DNA of 64,000 nucleotides from Lachnospiraceae bacterium (GCA_024699325.1 JAILPS010000029.1:34284-98283); one strand, 5' to 3'. Shown: positions 34,550 to 44,726, counted from the stretch's first letter. A program made the numbers and translations. The notes: generated by a model not told the origin, from the letters alone.

Positions 34550-36988
34550 TTATTTATTGGAGTTATTCTTAAGCTTAAGAAGAATCAGAACCATGACAAC
34601 TAATATCAGAACCAGCAGGATTATAAGAATTATAATTAAGACTGGGTTCTTGCCTGACTTCTGTGTGGTGTCTGTGCTTTCAGAGCCGTCTGTGGTCTTG
34701 CCGTCAGAACTGTCTGACGAAGCGCCGTCGGCTAATGTGGTGTCGCCATCTGCGACTGTGCCGCCTGAAATATTGCTCTTGTCGGACTTGCCGTCCCTCG
34801 CGGGAGCTGAGGTTGCCTCCTCGCCCGTCGTTGACTCGGCCTCTGCCTCAGCTGTGGTTTCTTCTGCCTCAGCCTCGCCGGTGGTTTCGTCTGTGGTGCT
34901 GCTCTCTGAGGTGTCATCCTTCGTGGTCTCTGCAACTGTTGTTGCATCCTCAGATGTCTCAGCCTCAAGAGTTGTCTCTGCCGCCGCGGTAGTTGTCTCA
35001 GAAGCCTTCGTAGTCTCAGGAGCCTTCGTTGTAGTCTCCGGGGTTTTTGTGGTGGTCTCTGGAACCTTCGTGGTCTCCGGAGCCTTCGTAGTCTCAGGAG
35101 CCTTCGTAGTCTCTGGCGCCTTCGTGGTCTCCGGTTCTAGCTTCGCGATGGTTCTGGTCTCTGTGGCACCACAGTTTGAACATGTTCTGGTCTCAACACC
35201 TGTTGATGTTGTGGTGGCAGGTGTCGTCACAACCCATGAGCCGTAGCTGTGGCCTGTGGCCGGGATGGTGAGAGTGTTCATGTCTGTGATTTCCTGAGTT
35301 CCTGCAGCGTCTGAGAAGTTTTTGCCACAGTAGTCACAGTGGTAGTATGCCTTGCGCCCTGCCTGTGTGCAGGTCGCATCAATCTGTGGAACCTCAATCA
35401 GACTGTGGTCAAACCACTGAGCATTTAACGTGATGTTGGATGTGACTGTTATGGTCTGGCCTACGTAGTAGCCGCCGTCCCAGTTGTAGAAGTCCTTGCC
35501 CACAGGAACTGTAAATGATGATGGCAGGTCGGGGATGGTGTAGCTGCTTCCTGACTCCATGGTGGTTGAAATAGTCTGACCGTCGCCGTTGTTGGCATTT
35601 AGCTTAACGGTACAGGTTGGAAAAGCCGAGATGCGACGCTCATCAGAGTAAACGGTTTTTCTGTAAATCGGCACTGTAAGAGCGACTCTGTAGTAAACGC
35701 CGGCATCTGTTGAAGCTGTTGTATAACTTGTCGATGTTGCCCCTGAAATATCTGTCCAGCTGTCGTTAACCTTCTTCTGCCACTGAAGCGAATAGGACTC
35801 ACCTGAGAGACCGCTTACACCGCATGTCAGTGTGTCGCCCGGATAGTTTTCTGTTCCAGAGATAGCGACAGCTCCAGAGAAGGCTTTGACGCCTATAACA
35901 ACATTGTTACATGTGTTGCCGGAGGCATCGAGTATCTGTGTGCTTCCAAAATATCCGTACTGAGGACTGGACACATAAACCTGATCGCCTAAGTCATATG
36001 AACCATATTCTATGGCTGGCCCATAGGTTGAAGTGACGGTTACGCCGCCTGTATTGTTTGAGATGGATAACGCCCCATTAGCGCTAACACCTTCATACTT
36101 GCTTGTGATTGTGGTAGTACCGTCCAATATTACGCCCGCATTGGAATAGATTCCCATGCCGGTGGATGTGTTTATTTTTAGAGTTCCGGTATTTTTGACA
36201 TCATAGGTTGTCGTGTAGACAGTTGAGGCTGTACCACTTTTGAGGTCAGCATAGCCCTCATTTGTAAAGCGAGCTGCATTTATGGCGTGAATTCCCTTGC
36301 TGGCGTCGATTGTCACTTTAGATGAGGCGTCTATGTAGGTGACACCTCTATTATCAGATGTTATGCCATTGCCCTGGCATCCAACCTTGGAAACTGTGAG
36401 TTTGCTGGTTACGATTCTGACACGGCCTCCTGAGTAGATGAAATCCTGGCCATAGGTTGAGTAAGTGGAACTGTCATAAGTGAAGCCTGTAATTGTGGAA
36501 TTAATGATGACGACGCCATTTAAATAATATGTTGATGCACAGTACATTCCGTAGCCACCGGCTTTTATGTCCACAATACAGTTAGAGATATTTATGTTTT
36601 GGCCAGCACGTATTCCGTTAGCGGCAGAAGATGTAATATTCATATCTGCGGATATGTACACTTCACCTGCTATAATAGCATCAGCTGTCTGGCACAGAAC
36701 GGTGAGAGTGTATGCGGTGTTTTCACTTGCCTTGACTATTGTCAAAGTTCCGTTACACTTAAGCTGTCCAACTGTCGCGCTGGAGTCAACGATAATCTTA
36801 AGGTTCGTTTTGGTCGCTTCAAGTGGAGCGCCTGAGTTTGTAATGTCGCTTGTGTAGACAACCTGTGTATCGTCGTCGTCGTCCGCCAGCGTCTGAGTGT
36901 GCGAGCAGAAGAGCATCCCTCCCGCAATCAGTATTGCAATCAGGCTTGCAATAAATGTTCCCCATAATTTAAATGTATGCGCTTTCAT
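34550..36988 (-). CDS. Cell-surface beta-helix protein with Thr-rich stalk
   Basis: 812 residues. A signal peptide (about 1-35, 'LWGTFIASLIAILIAGGML') is followed by a repetitive beta-helix-like domain (~50-360), a bacterial Ig-like stretch near 375-430 ('SYSLQWQKKVNDSW'), an InlB B-repeat-like module near 440-500 ('GKDFYNWDGGYYVGQTITVT'), and two Cys-pair modules ('YHCDYCGKNF', 'TCSNCGATET'). A Thr/Pro/Glu stalk built on 'PETTKA' and an acidic Ser/Thr region lead to a C-terminal membrane helix ('LIIILIILLVLILVVM') with a short Lys-rich tail. It is therefore membrane-anchored outside the cell and is probably an adhesin. No enzymatic residues recognised. TGAGGAGGA precedes its start. Confidence 0.82.
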   Translation of the reverse strand: MKAHTFKLWGTFIASLIAILIAGGMLFCSHTQTLADDDDDTQVVYTSDITNSGAPLEATKTNLKIIVDSSATVGQLKCNGTLTIVKASENTAYTLTVLCQTADAIIAGEVYISADMNITSSAANGIRAGQNINISNCIVDIKAGGYGMYCASTYYLNGVVIINSTITGFTYDSSTYSTYGQDFIYSGGRVRIVTSKLTVSKVGCQGNGITSDNRGVTYIDASSKVTIDASKGIHAINAARFTNEGYADLKSGTASTVYTTTYDVKNTGTLKINTSTGMGIYSNAGVILDGTTTITSKYEGVSANGALSISNNTGGVTVTSTYGPAIEYGSYDLGDQVYVSSPQYGYFGSTQILDASGNTCNNVVIGVKAFSGAVAISGTENYPGDTLTCGVSGLSGESYSLQWQKKVNDSWTDISGATSTSYTTASTDAGVYYRVALTVPIYRKTVYSDERRISAFPTCTVKLNANNGDGQTISTTMESGSSYTIPDLPSSFTVPVGKDFYNWDGGYYVGQTITVTSNITLNAQWFDHSLIEVPQIDATCTQAGRKAYYHCDYCGKNFSDAAGTQEITDMNTLTIPATGHSYGSWVVTTPATTTSTGVETRTCSNCGATETRTIAKLEPETTKAPETTKAPETTKAPETTKVPETTTKTPETTTKAPETTKASETTTAAAETTLEAETSEDATTVAETTKDDTSESSTTDETTGEAEAEETTAEAEAESTTGEEATSAPARDGKSDKSNISGGTVADGDTTLADGASSDSSDGKTTDGSESTDTTQKSGKNPVLIIILIILLVLILVVMVLILLKLKNNSNK
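34999..35136. repeat. 18-bp coding repeats of the surface protein stalk
   Basis: Imperfect copies of GGAGCCTTCGTAGTCTCA and close variants (minus strand: PETTKA) run in tandem for about seven units, with one or two units slightly longer. Being multiples of three, unit loss or gain changes stalk length in frame. Confidence 0.75.
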
Positions 36989-37302
36989 AAATCCTCCTCA
37001 CTATAATCATGATATTCTAATATAACAAAGAAAGAAAAATTTTTGATTGCCATTTAGGGCAGTTAATTTAAAAAGATTTTTTGTAAATATGCTCCATAAA
37101 CCGCATTTATTATTGTTTAAAATGCCGTTGCGGGTTGTTTTTGACGATGTTATGATATATATGGCGGAAATTGTTAAATATGGGGGGTTACCTCGTAAAA
37201 TTATAAGGTCATGAAGGTGAGTCCGATGGGGATTATAGCACGAGAAAGCTGACGAGAATTAGGAATGTACAATAAATTGCCTTTACGGCAGAAAGGCGTT
37301 AT
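36989..37302. other. Divergent intergenic region with a possible SD-masking hairpin
   Basis: AT-rich control region between the surface protein (minus) and the lipoprotein (plus). At 37279-37297 GCCTTT and AAAGGC pair across ACGGCAG, and the right arm contains the likely ribosome site (GAAAGG) of the lipoprotein, so it may limit its translation. No consensus promoter was convincing. Confidence 0.45.
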
Positions 37303-37923
37303 ATGAAAAGAATAATATTCTTTTTTATCGGTGCTGTTATGTTATGCGGATGTAGCGCATCAAAAAACACTGCGCGTAAGAGCGGTGAGGAATCGGCAAA
37401 AGACTACTCTGAGGTTGATGTTTCTCTGTCTGAAACCGGTATAAAGGACGAAGAATACAGTTATACAGTAGAGCAGGTAGAGCCTCTAAAGGATAGAATT
37501 TTGATAGAGGCTGAGTTTGATGATATCACTTTGTATGATATAGATTCACTTGTTGATCGAGTGGTGGTCGGAACTGTCAGCGATATAAAGGAGTGGGTCG
37601 TTCACGAAGTGAAAAATGAATACGGTACAAAGGTCGATTATTATGCGACTACTTTTATCCTTCACGTGGAGGATACCGGAGAGGAGATAAGCATTATGCT
37701 CCCGTATTCTACGAGACTTTATTGTTATGAATGGGTGTTACCGGAGGAAGGACAGACATATCATGCGGCGCTGAAGGAGAGGCCATCTGACAAAATGCAG
37801 AGAGGAAATCCTACGGAATGGCTGGCCGAATACTATGTTCCGTTTGCCAACCTGCTGTTTTCGGCTGATAAGGATGAGGTAAGACTATCTGAGATGTATA
37901 AGATACTCGGGCAGAATAACTGA
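37303..37923 (+). CDS. Hypothetical lipoprotein
   Basis: 206 residues. The N-terminus 'MKRIIFFFIGAVMLCGCSAS' is a lipoprotein signal with a Cys at about residue 17. A Ser/Asp/Glu-rich linker follows, then a globular domain with beta-strands ('DRVVVGTVSDIKEW', 'TTFILHVEDTGEEISIMLPY'), similar in character to small extracytoplasmic OB-like domains. No motif is diagnostic. It precedes the pectate lyase gene by about 160 bases. Confidence 0.75.
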   Translation: MKRIIFFFIGAVMLCGCSASKNTARKSGEESAKDYSEVDVSLSETGIKDEEYSYTVEQVEPLKDRILIEAEFDDITLYDIDSLVDRVVVGTVSDIKEWVVHEVKNEYGTKVDYYATTFILHVEDTGEEISIMLPYSTRLYCYEWVLPEEGQTYHAALKERPSDKMQRGNPTEWLAEYYVPFANLLFSADKDEVRLSEMYKILGQNN

Positions 37924-37931
37924 AATAGGGC

Positions 37932-38009
37932 ATGCATTCGGACTGGGACATGTATTGTCCAAATTGTGATGAGGAGTTTGTTCCATTGGAGTTGTATTGG
38001 AACGAGTAA
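37932..38009 (+). CDS. Possible 25-aa ORF with a Cys-x-x-Cys knuckle
   Basis: ATG 37932 encodes 25 residues containing 'MYCPNCDEEFVPLELYW', a half zinc ribbon. It begins 9 bases after the lipoprotein stop, with only a weak ribosome site. It could be a small gene or a fragment of a zinc-ribbon protein. Confidence 0.25.
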   Translation: MHSDWDMYCPNCDEEFVPLELYWNE

Positions 38010-38084
38010 CAACGAAAAAGTGAAGTAGATAGCCGAAAAAAAGGCTTTCATTTTTAAAAATTTAATAAGGAGGGAGATTTTAAG

Positions 38085-41000
38085 ATGAAAATTTCCAAAA
38101 CAAGGCGAGTGATCGCCTGGCTTCTGGCTTTGATCCTGATTATAGGTCTTATGCCAGATGGATTATCAGGCCTGATGGCAAATCGCGCATATGCAGAAGG
38201 CTCAAGTTCGACGACTGTGTATACGTTAGATGCCCAGACAGTTCTTGCTGGATATGAGAAGAAGGCTGCTGTTGCATCAGGCAAATATGGAACAGGCAGC
38301 TACTTCACGGTTGGCGGTGATGTGACCCGTTCAAACAGTGGCACCTATTCATTCCAGCTGGCTTCTAAGGCGGAGGGAACAATAGGATTTAGCGTTACGG
38401 GTAGTGCAGATGTTGAGATTGTTGCCACCAGCACAGGCTCATCAAACACATCTGAGATAGAGCTCAGAGGCGCTGAAGATGCTGTGAAACCTGATGGCGC
38501 TAACAGCGCAGCTGTTTCTGTAAGTGGAACTGCTACAACAACTTCTATCAAGTACACATCTCTCGCGGCTGGCGATTATTCTGTTCAGGTTCCTAAGGGA
38601 TTTGAGGAACGTGGAGTTCGCGTTTTGAGCGTTACCGTGACACAGGTTATTACAGTTGTCACAAACTCATACTCTCTCGATCCGGCAACTTCTATCATAG
38701 CTGTTCCTAAGAAGGGTGAGATTGCCGAGGGCAAGTACGGCAAAGATAACTATTTCACACTTAGCGGTTCAGCTACGCGTGGAAACAGCAGCACATATTC
38801 TTTTGAGCTTGCTAAGGATGAGGGTGCCAAGTTAAGCTTTGAGGTCGTGGGAACTGCAGATGTCACCGTCAAGGCAACTTCTACAGGAGGTTCGAACGAA
38901 TCATCTGTATCCCTTATCGATGCGGATGGCAATGGAGTTACTCCTGACGGAGCAACCGCCTCAGCTGTAACAGTTACCGGAACATCTTCTGTTACGGAGA
39001 TTAAGTATACATCACTTGCTGCAGGCACATACAGTGTTGTGTCAACGAAGGGTTTCACAGACAGAGGAGTTCGTATTGTTGATATAGTAGTCGAGCAGAC
39101 TGAATCTGGTGAGCGCCCTCCAAGAAAGGCATGGAGTGAGGTTGGCGAACCAGACATTTGTGCTAAGTGGTTTACAGATGGCACAATTAATCTACAATAC
39201 CTTATGGAATTTGGCTATGACGGATGTGACTATGTTGAGGTTGATATGTATTATGCAACGTCTGCGTTAGAAGCAAATTTAGTTGATACAGTCAGACAGT
39301 CATTTACTTCAGCGACTGGTGGTGTAGTAGAGTTTAAGCCAACATCTTCAGGTTATTATTATTTCATTCCTACTGCATACAGAGACGGAGAGGAGCCAAA
39401 GGTAGGTTCACAGACTACCTTTACAGAATTCGTGCTTCCTCTGGCTACTGCTTCAATCAGCAGCTGCTATAACAAGGGAGCAGGTGTGGCTTCACTTGAC
39501 TGGTCAGAGGTTCCTGAGGCTGAGAAGTATGTTGTAACTGCGACTGATGGAACTAATGAGACAACAGTTGAGACGACAGAGCTTACAGCTGATGTTTCAG
39601 GTCTCACTGTCGGCACAGAGTACACATTTACAGTTAAGGCTGTAAGAGGTGAGGACAGCACCACATCAGCAGAAGCTAAGTTGACTATAACATCAGAGAG
39701 CCAGACGAAGTGGGGCTACATCGTTTACGGTAACGGTGCCAACGAGAGCAACGCTTCATACACAGGCGATTTTAACGTTGACGGAAGCGTTACACTTCGC
39801 TCAGGTAAGGTTGACGGAGATGGCAAGCTCGTCGGATCAGGCAACAACGGTAAGTGGGTTCCTGCATCTAACGACGGACTTAACTTCTATTACACAGCAG
39901 TTCCTACATCTCTGAATTTCACATTCAGAGCTAAGGTGAGCGTTGACCAGTGGTGGTTAAGCAACGGCCAGGAGGCTTTTGGTATCATCGCTAACGACGC
40001 CCTCGGCGGCTCAGGCTGGAACAATTTCGTTGCAGCAGTAGCTACTAAGGTTGAGTACAGCGTTATGGAGAACACAGACGACAACGGCAATGTGACAGGT
40101 TTAACCTACATAACCAAGAACTCTGCATATCCTTCATACACACACAAGATTGGTGTCATGGCTCAGGCTAAGACAGGTCTTACCAATGCAGACCTTGACT
40201 CAACAGGTACTCCTAGCGCAGACCGCGCGAAGGAGCTGGCAGCAGTTTATGCCACAGATACATATGTTTTAGAGCAGCGTTTCAACGCTTCAGGCAATGT
40301 TATCGGCAACAATGTCAACGGAACAGCAGTTTTAGATGGCTCAAACATCGTTGAGATGTACATGACCATTCAGAAGAATAACACAGGTTACTTCGTGACA
40401 TACGAGTCTGTTGACGGCTCATATTCAGTTACCAAGAAGTATTACGATCCTGACGCTCTGTCAGTTATGGACAGTGAGAATGTTTACGTTGGTTTCTTTA
40501 CTTCACGTTACGCAGAGGTTACATTCTCTGATCTCACATTTACAACAATCGAGCCTTCTAAGGATGCCCCTGCTGAGGAGCGCCCTGTTGAGCTTGTTCC
40601 TGTAACCGCTTCTTTCGTATCACCTAGCGCTACAGGTATTGCAGACTACACACTTCGTTTCACAGCTAACTGTGATGGTAAGCTTGCAGTGAGCGGCAAG
40701 GCTTCTGCAGAGGTTGCAATTAAGGCTGGCGAGACAGTTGATGTTCTCACAACAACTCTTACAGACGGTGAGAACGCATTTGATTACACATTTACACCTG
40801 ACGCTTCATATGTTCCTGGAGAATACAAGAAGATGGATTCATATGATGCGATTAAGGGCACATACAAGGTGACATTTGAGGTATATGGAGATGTTTCAAG
40901 TGCTCTCTACGTGGCACCTGATGCAACAGGAACAGGTAGCCGCGATGATCCTATGAACATCTATGATGCAGTTCGTTTCGTACGTCCTGGTCAGACAATC

Positions 41001-42521
41001 GTGATCATGGAGGGTACATACAAGCTCACATCAACTGTTAAGGTTGAGCGTGGCATCAACGGTACAGCTGGCCATATGATCAGCATGTTAGTTGATCCTG
41101 AGGCCAAGACAAGACCTGTATTTGACTTCCAGAAGGCATGTGCAGGTATGGTATTTGCAGGTGACTACTGGTTCATCCAGGGCTTTGACGTGACCAACTC
41201 AGCTGATGGCCAGAAGGGTATTCAGCTCTCAGGTAAGTACTGCACACTTGACAATGTAAATGCTTACCACAACGGAAACACAGGTATCCAGATTTCACGT
41301 TATCTGAGCACAGATGAATATGATATGTGGCCTTCATCCAACACAGTTAGAAACTGTACATCCTATGGCAATGCTGACGCAGGATATGAGGACGCTGACG
41401 GTTTCGCAGCTAAGCTCACAGTTGGTGACGGCAATGTATTTGACGGATGTATCGCATACAACAACGCTGACGACGGCTGGGATCTCTACGCTAAGATCCA
41501 GAACGGCAGCATCGGTGCTGTAACAATCAAGAACTGCGTTGCTTACGGCAACGGTTATCTTGAGGATGGAACCAACGCAGGTAACGGTAACGGCTTCAAG
41601 CTGGGCGGCGATTCAATGTCCGGCAAGCACGTGCTCGAGAACAGCGTTGCTTTCAACAACAAGGCTAAGGGTATCGACTCCAACTCATGCCCTGATATCA
41701 TCGTTAAGAACTGTACAAGCTTCAACAACGGCGCTGCCAATGTTGCGCTGTACACCAAGACCGCTTCTGCTACAGAGTACGTCATCGAGGGCGTTATCTC
41801 TTACAGAAACGATACACTTCCAGCTTCTTTGAGCGTGGGAGAGACAATCACTCCTGTTACACAGGATATCGCCACAATTCTCACAGAGTCTAACTACTTC
41901 TGGAAGGGAACACAGAGCGAGAACAGTGCAGCAGTAGTAGTTGCAGAGAACTGGTTTGTTTCTACAGACACAGGTTTCGACCCTGCAACCAACACATTCA
42001 CCAAGACAGTTGTCACAAGAAATGATGACTTCAGCGTCAACATGAACGGTCTTTTAGTTCTCACAGATGCAGCTAATGGTACAGGAGCAACAGTTGAGAG
42101 TGCACCTTCTGATTACTCTTTTGCAATTCCTGCATATGTTCCTTCTTACAAGATATTAGAGGGAGCTGACCAGATTATCGATGACAAGAGCGACAAGAAT
42201 GTAAGGCTCCGCATTGATGCATACCTCACAGATCTTGTTGACGTAAGAGTTAACGATCAGGTTGTAGATGCAGCTAACTATGTGGCTACTGAGGGTTCAA
42301 CAATCATTACCTTCAAGCCTGAGTACATCGAGAGCCTGACTAACGCCAAGTACACAATCCGTGTGAACTTCGCAGGCGATAAGTATGCTGAGACAACAAT
42401 GACAGTCTCATATGACACATCCGCAGTTACAGGAGACGCTTCAAGCGTACCTGCAGTGGTTGTTATCATGGCTATTATGGCAGTGGCTGGTTTAGTTGTA
42501 ATCCGCAGAAGAAGAGCATAA
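38085..42521 (+). CDS. Large cell-wall-anchored pectate lyase-like protein (PL9-type beta-helix)
   Basis: 1478 residues. Signal peptide to about residue 38 ('WLLALILIIGLMPDGLSGLM'). Two tandem ~145-residue repeats follow ('TSLAAGDYSV' and 'TSLAAGTYSV'), perhaps carbohydrate-binding. A fibronectin type III domain lies near 460-540 ('VASLDWSEVPEAEKYVVTA'), a concanavalin-like stretch near 550-830, and the right-handed beta-helix from about 945 ('LYVAPDATGTGSRDDPMNIY'), with 'NVFDGCIAYNNADDGWDLYA' near 1131, a signature of polysaccharide lyase family 9. The end 'AVTGDASSVPAVVVIMAIM' plus 'RRRRA' resembles a sorting signal (TGD variant, hydrophobic span, Arg tail). It would cut pectin at the cell surface. 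AAGGAGGGA precedes the start. Confidence 0.87.
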   Translation: MKISKTRRVIAWLLALILIIGLMPDGLSGLMANRAYAEGSSSTTVYTLDAQTVLAGYEKKAAVASGKYGTGSYFTVGGDVTRSNSGTYSFQLASKAEGTIGFSVTGSADVEIVATSTGSSNTSEIELRGAEDAVKPDGANSAAVSVSGTATTTSIKYTSLAAGDYSVQVPKGFEERGVRVLSVTVTQVITVVTNSYSLDPATSIIAVPKKGEIAEGKYGKDNYFTLSGSATRGNSSTYSFELAKDEGAKLSFEVVGTADVTVKATSTGGSNESSVSLIDADGNGVTPDGATASAVTVTGTSSVTEIKYTSLAAGTYSVVSTKGFTDRGVRIVDIVVEQTESGERPPRKAWSEVGEPDICAKWFTDGTINLQYLMEFGYDGCDYVEVDMYYATSALEANLVDTVRQSFTSATGGVVEFKPTSSGYYYFIPTAYRDGEEPKVGSQTTFTEFVLPLATASISSCYNKGAGVASLDWSEVPEAEKYVVTATDGTNETTVETTELTADVSGLTVGTEYTFTVKAVRGEDSTTSAEAKLTITSESQTKWGYIVYGNGANESNASYTGDFNVDGSVTLRSGKVDGDGKLVGSGNNGKWVPASNDGLNFYYTAVPTSLNFTFRAKVSVDQWWLSNGQEAFGIIANDALGGSGWNNFVAAVATKVEYSVMENTDDNGNVTGLTYITKNSAYPSYTHKIGVMAQAKTGLTNADLDSTGTPSADRAKELAAVYATDTYVLEQRFNASGNVIGNNVNGTAVLDGSNIVEMYMTIQKNNTGYFVTYESVDGSYSVTKKYYDPDALSVMDSENVYVGFFTSRYAEVTFSDLTFTTIEPSKDAPAEERPVELVPVTASFVSPSATGIADYTLRFTANCDGKLAVSGKASAEVAIKAGETVDVLTTTLTDGENAFDYTFTPDASYVPGEYKKMDSYDAIKGTYKVTFEVYGDVSSALYVAPDATGTGSRDDPMNIYDAVRFVRPGQTIVIMEGTYKLTSTVKVERGINGTAGHMISMLVDPEAKTRPVFDFQKACAGMVFAGDYWFIQGFDVTNSADGQKGIQLSGKYCTLDNVNAYHNGNTGIQISRYLSTDEYDMWPSSNTVRNCTSYGNADAGYEDADGFAAKLTVGDGNVFDGCIAYNNADDGWDLYAKIQNGSIGAVTIKNCVAYGNGYLEDGTNAGNGNGFKLGGDSMSGKHVLENSVAFNNKAKGIDSNSCPDIIVKNCTSFNNGAANVALYTKTASATEYVIEGVISYRNDTLPASLSVGETITPVTQDIATILTESNYFWKGTQSENSAAVVVAENWFVSTDTGFDPATNTFTKTVVTRNDDFSVNMNGLLVLTDAANGTGATVESAPSDYSFAIPAYVPSYKILEGADQIIDDKSDKNVRLRIDAYLTDLVDVRVNDQVVDAANYVATEGSTIITFKPEYIESLTNAKYTIRVNFAGDKYAETTMTVSYDTSAVTGDASSVPAVVVIMAIMAVAGLVVIRRRRA

Positions 42522-42546
42522 GCTTCTCCTAATAATAGTGTTTTTG

Positions 42547-42576
42547 AAACTCCGCGGGAAACCGCGGAGTTTTTTG
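42547..42576 (+). terminator. Intrinsic terminator of the pectate lyase gene
   Basis: AAACTCCGCGG and CCGCGGAGTTT form a perfect 11-bp stem around a GAAA tetraloop and run into Ts. It comes 26 bases after the stop. Confidence 0.93.
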
Positions 42577-42725
42577 GAGAATTTATAAAAAAAGTATTAT
42601 TAGTTGAAATGTTTGGGAAAATCTTATATAATAAAGGGTGAATTACTATGTTTATGATTAAATAGGGTTTTTGGACACGTTTAGGAGAAAGGTAGCACAG
42701 CTTAGCGGCTGCGCGAAGGTACAAT

Positions 42726-44702
42726 ATGGGAAGTCAGGAAGAACGCAAAGCTCTTAGTATTTGGGAGCGGATTAAGGTTATGTTAGGGTTTTACAAGAAC
42801 CCTCCATACATCGAGGAGAGACTCAGAGAGGCGGACGTCAGAAGCTCAATCTATCTGACTGTTACCGTTGCAGGTCTTGAGATCTGGATGCTTATCCGCT
42901 ATATGTTTAAGTATGTGTTTACGGGCAAGTGCGCCACAATCGGCATATTTTTCAAGTATACATATGGCTACTGGCTGCTGCTTATATCGTCAGTGCTGCT
43001 GTTTGTGTACTCTGTGCTGACTATTAAGGGCAGGCTTAAGAAGCTTAAGAAGTACAGCAGAACATTTATATTTTTGTTCTATCTTGTGGGCATGTATTTT
43101 GGTATCGCGACGTCCTTAAGCGACTTCTCCAAGGGCAAGATGATAACGTGTTTTTTGTCCATGAGTCTGTATGTAACATTTATATTTGTTGTCAGACCGT
43201 TCATATCCATAACGCTCATGGCCATCATAGGCACGGGCTTTGTGATGATACTTAATAACTTCGCGTTTGACGCAAATGGCAACCAGCTTCACCTTGAGAC
43301 AGGCGATCTGGTCAACTACATTATATTTTTTATTTCCATAAGTGTGCTATATATCACCATCTATTTCCAGCGCTATTCTGATGCTCAGAAGGCGTATAAG
43401 CTGGAGATGGCGGCGATGACGGATCCGCTCACAGGTGTGCCCAACATGGTAAGACTTGAGCAGCTGTCAGAGGATTATATACGAGCAAGAGGTGGAGAGA
43501 ACAAGAACACTATCTATCTTGTGTTTAATATCAGGAATCTGCAGACATACAACGACAGATTCAGCTATAAAGAGGGCGATGTCCTTATCAAGGAGTTGTC
43601 CGAGGTTATCGGCAGGGTGTTTAAGGGTGAGCCATATGCCAGACATTCAGCCGACAAGTTCATGGTTCTGACAGTGATTGATGACTACGAGAAGAAGTCT
43701 GAGCAGGTCAGAGACATGTTCAAACAGCTCCATCCATCTGAGACTTATTTGAGCGTTACGGTTGGTTCCTACAGGCCTACGAAGCCTACTGACAGCCCGC
43801 GCCATGGCATGGACTGCGCGCAGTACGCCATGAAGGTTGCCAAGAGCCGCGGCGAAACATTTATAACAGAATATGATGAGAAGATGATGCGCGATTACAG
43901 CATCAGGAAGTACATCCTGAACAACTTAGACATAGCTGTTGAGCGCGAATACATTCAGGCTTACTACCAGCCGGTTATCGACACGAGAACCGGAGAGCTG
44001 TGCGGCTGTGAGGCGCTTGCAAGATGGATTGACCCTGAGAAGGGCTTCTTATCACCTGGACAGTTTATTCCTCTTCTCGAGGAGTCGCGCCAGATACATA
44101 AGCTTGACAAGAGCATCTATGAAAATGTTCTGAAGAACATGAGGAATATGTTGGACCAGGGCCTTCCGGTTCTGCCCACATCTCTCAACTTCTCGCGTCT
44201 CGACTTCGAGCTTATGGACGCTGTGGGAGAGCTGGAGAAGCTTATCGAGAAGTACAATGTTCCTAAGAAGTATATACATGTGGAGGTTACGGAGAGTGCC
44301 CTCACACAGAACGAGAGCGTGCTTCACAAGGCTGTTGACGAGCTTCACGCCAAGGGCTACGCTATATGGCTGGACGACTTCGGAAGCGGATATTCTTCCA
44401 TGAATGTTCTGAAGGATTACAGGTTCGATCTTGTCAAGATTGATATGGTATTCCTGCGAGGCTTTAGCGGCAATATTAATTCCAGAATCATCATCAAGAA
44501 TATCATCGACCTGGCAAACAAGCTCCACATGGAGACGCTTGCAGAGGGTGTTGAGACACAGGAGGCTGTTGAGTTCTTAAATGAGAGCGGATGCGACAGA
44601 CTTCAGGGCTTCTACTACGGCAAGCCTCAGACATATGACGAGATTCTTGACAAGATAAACGATGGTACATACAAGCTTGCAGAGGAGCTTAAGAATATTT
44701 AA
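42726..44702 (+). CDS. Membrane c-di-GMP phosphodiesterase with degenerate GGDEF and intact EAL
   Basis: 658 residues. Five or six membrane helices fill residues 50-225. The GGDEF domain has 'MTDPLTGVPN' but reads 'SADKF' at the active loop near 308, so it should not make c-di-GMP. The EAL domain keeps its catalytic set: 'CEALARW' near 428, 'SLNFSRLDF', 'HVEVTES', 'DDFGSGYSS' near 548, 'KIDMVFL', 'LAEGVETQE', so it likely hydrolyses c-di-GMP. First of a run of signalling genes; the next gene starts 24 bases on. A preceding GC-rich stretch (42680-42712) may be structured, but no c-di-GMP riboswitch was recognised. Confidence 0.92.
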   Translation: MGSQEERKALSIWERIKVMLGFYKNPPYIEERLREADVRSSIYLTVTVAGLEIWMLIRYMFKYVFTGKCATIGIFFKYTYGYWLLLISSVLLFVYSVLTIKGRLKKLKKYSRTFIFLFYLVGMYFGIATSLSDFSKGKMITCFLSMSLYVTFIFVVRPFISITLMAIIGTGFVMILNNFAFDANGNQLHLETGDLVNYIIFFISISVLYITIYFQRYSDAQKAYKLEMAAMTDPLTGVPNMVRLEQLSEDYIRARGGENKNTIYLVFNIRNLQTYNDRFSYKEGDVLIKELSEVIGRVFKGEPYARHSADKFMVLTVIDDYEKKSEQVRDMFKQLHPSETYLSVTVGSYRPTKPTDSPRHGMDCAQYAMKVAKSRGETFITEYDEKMMRDYSIRKYILNNLDIAVEREYIQAYYQPVIDTRTGELCGCEALARWIDPEKGFLSPGQFIPLLEESRQIHKLDKSIYENVLKNMRNMLDQGLPVLPTSLNFSRLDFELMDAVGELEKLIEKYNVPKKYIHVEVTESALTQNESVLHKAVDELHAKGYAIWLDDFGSGYSSMNVLKDYRFDLVKIDMVFLRGFSGNINSRIIIKNIIDLANKLHMETLAEGVETQEAVEFLNESGCDRLQGFYYGKPQTYDEILDKINDGTYKLAEELKNI

Positions 44703-44726
44703 CCCACAAGGGGAAGGGAGTTTACA

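Noticed and set aside
34557-35246. 229-aa plus-strand ORF rich in Val and Ser
   Set aside because: It is the reverse-strand shadow of the Thr-rich stalk of the surface protein.
42600-42725. c-di-GMP riboswitch upstream of the GGDEF-EAL gene
   Set aside because: The conserved core of class I or II c-di-GMP riboswitches could not be found; only a GC-rich stretch is present.
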